Positions 61,049 to 64,000 of a DNA stretch of 64,000 bases are shown here, piece after piece (positions within the stretch are counted from its first letter, which is position 1; every line of letters begins with the position of its first letter). This DNA comes from JACKBJ01 sp964549495 (GTDB lineage Bacteria > Chloroflexota > Anaerolineae > Epilineales > Epilineaceae). The notes beneath the pieces are model-generated. The model searched no databases and was not told where the DNA came from. It was given only the letters and a program-made list of their open reading frames with translations. The DNA lies in NCBI GenBank assembly GCA_964549495.1, contig CAZJWJ010000005.1:25293-89292 (forward strand), read 5' to 3'. The position numbers were made by a program, and so were the translations under genes.

Positions 61049-61519
61049 TCAGTCGATCCCGATGACGACCAGCTGGGACTTGCCCGAGCCGGGCTTGTTC
61101 TCCTCGACCCGGATCAGCTCGAAGCCGGTGAAGGCGTCCAGCTGCCGGCCCAGCGCACCGCCGGGCTCGGGATCGTCCTCGATGCGCGCCAAGAGGCGCA
61201 TCGCCGAGCGCCCGTCCAACTTGCGCCGGAGCATCAAGCCGATCAAGGGCAGCGGGATAGGCAGGCGCACATCGACGCGCTGCCAGTCGCCGCTGGACTT
61301 GCGCTCGGCGACGAAGATGCGCAGCCAGACGAAGAGCAGGCGGCGCAAGGCCGTCCCGGGACCGCGCTGGCTGCCGATGCGCAAGATCTCGACATCCTGG
61401 ATCGGGTCTCCGCTGAGCAGGATGTCGCGCTCGGCGGCCACGATCTCGTCGTGGCGCGCGCGGGCCAGGTCGGTACCGACTCGCGCCTCGTCTCGGGTGG
61501 TCATCAGGGGGCTTGCCAT
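61049..61519 (-). CDS. hypothetical protein with YvlB-like C-terminal segment
   Basis: 156 residues from the ATG at 61519 (GAGGAG ten bases upstream). The segment RVDVRLPIPLPLIGLMLRRKLDG resembles the VRLPL...LL helix region of the adjacent 61542 protein and of YvlB/SHOCT-like proteins. The rest shows no motif I know. No signal peptide or clear membrane helix. Lies between the SHOCT-like gene and crcB, three bases from the latter. Role unknown. Confidence 0.6.
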   Translation of the reverse strand: MASPLMTTRDEARVGTDLARARHDEIVAAERDILLSGDPIQDVEILRIGSQRGPGTALRRLLFVWLRIFVAERKSSGDWQRVDVRLPIPLPLIGLMLRRKLDGRSAMRLLARIEDDPEPGGALGRQLDAFTGFELIRVEENKPGSGKSQLVVIGID

Positions 61520-61541
61520 GTCGATATCGCTCCTCGGATCG

Positions 61542-61943
61542 CTATTCGACGAAGATCTCGACGCGCTGTCCGTCCTCGCGCTCGAGCAGGTCCAGAATGC
61601 GGCCCTCGCCGTCTTCGGCCTCGTCCAGCCAGTCGGAGAGATCGACCAGATCGAGATCGGGCACGAAGCGGCCGATGGCCTGCTGCAGGAGGCGCACCGC
61701 GCTCAAGGGCAGCCGCGCGCTGGCGATGACCTGGCCGGTGGCCGCGTCGGTGATGCGCAGCCGCAGGCGCCGGCCGGCCCGAGGGGGCGAGGCCGCGGCC
61801 TCGCCCCCGGGCGCTTGTCGGAAGGACTCTAGAAGCTCCATGCCTTCCTCCGGGCTCAATCGCCCCGACTCGATCATGGCCAGGATGCGCTTGCGCTCGG
61901 CGGCGCTCAACATCCGGGCCCGCCCCGGATCGCGCGGCGCCAC
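61542..61943 (-). CDS. SHOCT-like / YvlB-type small protein
   Basis: Up to 133 residues from a GTG at 61943; the ATG at 61913 gives 123. An N-terminal SHOCT-like helical hairpin (ERKRILAMIESGRLSPEEGMELLE) is followed by a beta segment LRLRITDAATGQV and RLPLSAVRLLQQAIGRFVPD, an arrangement known in YvlB-like proteins. Such proteins occur in envelope-stress operons together with DUF2089 proteins. The same SHOCT-like hairpin ends the neighbouring 61962 protein. Neither start has a good ribosome site. Confidence 0.68.
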   Translation of the reverse strand: MAPRDPGRARMLSAAERKRILAMIESGRLSPEEGMELLESFRQAPGGEAAASPPRAGRRLRLRITDAATGQVIASARLPLSAVRLLQQAIGRFVPDLDLVDLSDWLDEAEDGEGRILDLLEREDGQRVEIFVE

Positions 61944-61961
61944 TCGGGCGTCGCGAGCGCC

Positions 61962-63248
61962 TCAGGAGGCCTGCTCATGGCCCGACTCCCGTCCCTCCAT
62001 GGCTGCCAAGAGTCGCTCGGCTTCGGCAGCGCTGATGCGGCCCTGCTCGAGCATGCGCAGCACGGTCATGCGCTCCTCGGTCGAGACCGGCTCGCGCTGG
62101 GGTTCGCCCGTGTCCGCCTCCGGGTCGTAGACCCAGCGGCGCGCATGCCGGCGTCGGTGATGGCCGTGGCCTCGCCTCTCGCCCTGGGCGATGCGGATCT
62201 CGGCGCGCTTCATCGCACGCTCGACCTTGCGCTGGGCCTTCTCGCCCGCGCGCTCGCCGGCGCGGCGGACCTTGATGGCGATGCGCTCGGCCTCGTCCAT
62301 CGAGAGCCCGGCCGCGGTCAGCACCTCGGGCAGATTGTCGCTCAGATGGCCCAAGCGCTCGCCGAGCGCCTCGGTCATCGAGCTCATCTGCTGCTCCATG
62401 CGCTGGCTGAACTGCTCGGCCATCTTGCGGAAGTCCTCGCCCATCTCGGCCCACTGGGCCGCGCCGGTCCAGTCGCCCGTCTCGCCGACATCGATGCGCA
62501 GCGAACCGCCGGCTGCCAGCTGGACCCGGCCCTCGCCCTCACCGAGGCGCAGGCTCAGGTGCCCCTCCGACTCCTCGCGCTCGACGACCTCGACCTCCGA
62601 CAGGCGCAGCTGAACATGGCCGGATCCGCTCTCGGCATCCAGGCACAGGTTGGCATCCTGGCTCAAGCGCAGATGGATGTCGGCGCCCGCGCTCAGTCGG
62701 CAGTGGGCGGCCTCGTTGCCGCTCAGATCCAGCTGGGCATCCGCGCCGACCTCCGCCTCGATGCGGCCCTCGACGCCCGACAGGCTCAGGTCCGCGCCGA
62801 CGCTGCCCAGGCGCGCGTCGCCGCCGAGGCCGCTGATCCGGGCGTCTCCGTAGACGTTGTCGACGCTCAGGTCGCCGTCGACCCGGCTGGCCGTAAGATC
62901 GCCGTAGACCGCGCCCAGCGTGACCGGACCGAGCTCGCGCAGGCGCAGGTCACCGGAGACCTCGTCGATCTTCAGGCCACCGCGCAGGCCGTGGATTCGG
63001 CCGTCGCCGCGCAGGGTCGGCAGGCTCAGGCGGCAGCCGGCCGGCAAGCGCAGGCTCACGTCTCCGCGCGCCTCCAGATGCACCCGGCCGTCCTCGCCGC
63101 GCTCGAGTCGGATGATCTCCTCGCCGGCCGCCTCGATGCGGTCGGCCTCGCCGGCGCGCAGGCGCAAGTCGCCCCGCAGCTCGCCGCAGTGGATCTCGGG
63201 GAGCTCCCCGGCCTCCAGGTTCAGAATCTCTTGGGATTGGCTTCCCAT
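61962..63248 (-). CDS. beta-solenoid (DUF4097-like) protein with SHOCT-like C-terminus
   Basis: 428 residues (AAAGGA eleven bases upstream). Residues about 10-260 are a run of short beta repeats (GDLRLREL, GDLTASRVDG, GDLSVDNVYGDARISGL) of the DUF4097/adhesin-like type. A helical, Arg/Glu-rich region (about 265-385), including IAIKVRRAGERAGEKAQRKV, follows, and the end is a SHOCT-like hairpin (EERMTVLRMLEQGRISAAEA). No signal peptide, so cytoplasmic or membrane-associated through partners. Related YvlB-type proteins belong to cell-envelope stress operons. Second gene of the operon led by DUF2089. Confidence 0.75.
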   Translation of the reverse strand: MGSQSQEILNLEAGELPEIHCGELRGDLRLRAGEADRIEAAGEEIIRLERGEDGRVHLEARGDVSLRLPAGCRLSLPTLRGDGRIHGLRGGLKIDEVSGDLRLRELGPVTLGAVYGDLTASRVDGDLSVDNVYGDARISGLGGDARLGSVGADLSLSGVEGRIEAEVGADAQLDLSGNEAAHCRLSAGADIHLRLSQDANLCLDAESGSGHVQLRLSEVEVVEREESEGHLSLRLGEGEGRVQLAAGGSLRIDVGETGDWTGAAQWAEMGEDFRKMAEQFSQRMEQQMSSMTEALGERLGHLSDNLPEVLTAAGLSMDEAERIAIKVRRAGERAGEKAQRKVERAMKRAEIRIAQGERRGHGHHRRRHARRWVYDPEADTGEPQREPVSTEERMTVLRMLEQGRISAAEAERLLAAMEGRESGHEQAS

Positions 63249-63338
63249 CTCGCGTACTGTCCTTTCATCGTCTTGCGATGCGCTCGGGCCGCGCCGGTCT
63301 AGCGGTCGCGGCCGATTCGAATGCTGACTGGCCGGGCC

Positions 63339-63728
63339 TCAGTCGCCCAGCTCGCGCAGGCGGCGCATGGCCTCCTCCGCGTCGATCTCGCCCTCGTCGA
63401 GGGCGTCAAGAATGCCGCGCCGCGCTTCGGCGGCTTCGCCCTTGGCCGCTTCGGCCTGCGCGCGGGGCTGGTAGCCCATGGCGCCGATGATCTCGTGCAG
63501 GCGTCCGCGCAAGGTGGGATAGGACATCCCCAGCTCGCCCTCCAGGTGGGAGAGCTTGCCTTCGCAGCGCACGAAGGCCTCCACGAACCGCAGCTGCTCG
63601 GCCGACAGCCCCGAGAAGGGCCCCAGCGCGAAGCGGCCGTCGATCGTGGTGCCGCAGGCGCCGCAGTGCAGGCGGGTGACCGCCAGCTCCTCCTCGCAGA
63701 CCGGGCAGAGGCTCATCATCGGGTTCAT
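63339..63728 (-). CDS. DUF2089 family zinc-ribbon HTH protein
   Basis: 129 residues from the ATG at 63728 (AAAGGAG ten bases upstream). An N-terminal zinc ribbon (LCPVCEEELAVTRLHCGACG) is followed by the DUF2089 core: FSGLSAEQLRFVEAFVRCEG and ELGMSYPTLRGRLHEII, a helix-turn-helix. The C-terminus has a SHOCT-like hairpin (RRGILDALDEGEIDAEEAM). A probable DNA-binding regulator of its own operon (beta-solenoid protein, SHOCT-like protein, unknown protein, CrcB). Three 21-bp-spaced repeats overlap its promoter and are candidate binding sites. Confidence 0.85.
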   Translation of the reverse strand: MNPMMSLCPVCEEELAVTRLHCGACGTTIDGRFALGPFSGLSAEQLRFVEAFVRCEGKLSHLEGELGMSYPTLRGRLHEIIGAMGYQPRAQAEAAKGEAAEARRGILDALDEGEIDAEEAMRRLRELGD

Positions 63729-63822
63729 GGCGTCCAACTCCTTTCTTCCGTTCAAGGTCTCGCGTTCATCGTCGACGTCCGCCGGATCGATCCGCCTGCG
63801 GGGAACCATCGTTCCGGGCGAG

Positions 63823-63851
63823 AATATACCGCGCGATCTTCGAAATGTCAA
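63823..63851 (-). promoter_or_regulatory. strong sigma70-type promoter for the DUF2089 operon
   Basis: Minus-strand TTGACA (63846-63851) and TATATT (63823-63828), 17-bp spacer, close to consensus. The leader to the ATG at 63728 is about 90 bases. Confidence 0.85.
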
Positions 63852-63897
63852 TATCCTATTTCGGATTTCTAAAGTCTGTTTTCGTTTTTCTAATATC
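63838..63897. promoter_or_regulatory. three direct repeats with 21-bp spacing over the -35 region
   Basis: Units start at 63838, 63859 and 63880 and share TTCG-N8-AA-N2-TC in fixed positions. The second and third match at 14 of 18 bases, the third and first at 11 of 18. Spacing equals two helical turns, so a protein could bind one face. The first unit overlaps the -35 box of the DUF2089 promoter, fitting repressor or activator sites. Confidence 0.55.
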
Positions 63898-63901
63898 GAC
63901 T

Positions 63902-64000
63902 GGCCGCTGTCGCCGATCCTCGACGCCCATCCACTGGCCTCCCAACCCGTGTCAAGTCAGATTAAAATGTTACCGGGGCGGTGTCAGACGGAACGGTTCC
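63902..64000. other. gene-free right edge
   Basis: No frame with coding character in this last stretch. It includes an AT-rich patch (GATTAAAATGTTACC at about 63960-63974) against a GC-rich background, which could be the promoter region of a gene outside the window. Confidence 0.3.

Overview
The window is a GC-rich bacterial chromosome segment with tightly packed genes. I count 49 protein genes and see no rRNA, tRNA, IS element, phage gene or CRISPR array. The likeliest source is a Chloroflexota bacterium of the Anaerolineae/Caldilineae/Ardenticatenia kind. The main clue is a set of exported proteins whose Pro/Thr-rich linkers run into a short hydrophobic motif such as IYLPIL, FLPMLL or IYLPMI, a style common in that phylum. 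A Tat-exported HiPIP lipoprotein, a CtaM/DUF420 protein, a PQQ sugar dehydrogenase and a K+-dependent-type membrane pyrophosphatase fit an aerobic or facultative respiring organism. This placement is inference; no marker gene fixes it. || Layout. 1-5.9 kb: the end of queA, then minus-strand surface genes (a membrane-anchored glycosidase, an adhesin-like protein, and a LuxR-type regulator fused through a membrane helix to kelch repeats). 6.1-13.3 kb: a six-gene, translationally coupled minus-strand operon (amidohydrolase, two B12-binding radical SAM proteins, two methyltransferases, a SPASM-type radical SAM protein). It has the form of a biosynthetic pathway I cannot name and is the best candidate here for an undescribed system; another methyltransferase diverges from it. 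14.2-18.8 kb: a kelch protein, then a plus-strand redox set (PQQ sugar dehydrogenase, dihaem cytochrome c, DsbB, a small membrane protein). 19.3-24.4 kb: MscS, a methionine/glutamine-type aminotransferase, a two-gene split of the long form of RluA, and an omega-amidase. || 24.4-30.7 kb: argG and argH, translationally coupled to an uncharacterised ATP-grasp protein, with a DUF455 ferritin-like protein and a HEAT-repeat protein upstream. 30.9-47.1 kb: HiPIP and mostly exported proteins (lipoproteins, a von Willebrand A protein, a large beta-propeller protein, a modular tyrosinase-like protein), with ybaK and an rRNA-methyltransferase-like gene between them. 47.4-51.9 kb: ctaM, an NAD-dependent epimerase, pgsA and hppA. 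52.3-59.8 kb: a secreted glycosidase, a 186-bp foldback element, a haem-sensor/HAMP gene followed by a class III nucleotidyl cyclase gene, and a second von Willebrand A protein. 59.9-64 kb: a DtxR-family regulator and an envelope-stress-like operon (DUF2089, a beta-solenoid protein, two small proteins, CrcB) behind a strong promoter that overlaps three 21-bp-spaced repeats. || Recurrent features. Genes often overlap by ATGA or GTGA. Good sigma70-type promoters (TTGACA/TTGACC with a 16-18 bp spacer) are visible for several units. Many 3' ends carry perfect GC-rich palindromes without a T-tract. Start codons were chosen from Shine-Dalgarno sequences and gene spacing, so some are uncertain, as noted. 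All family assignments come from reading motifs; no database search was possible.
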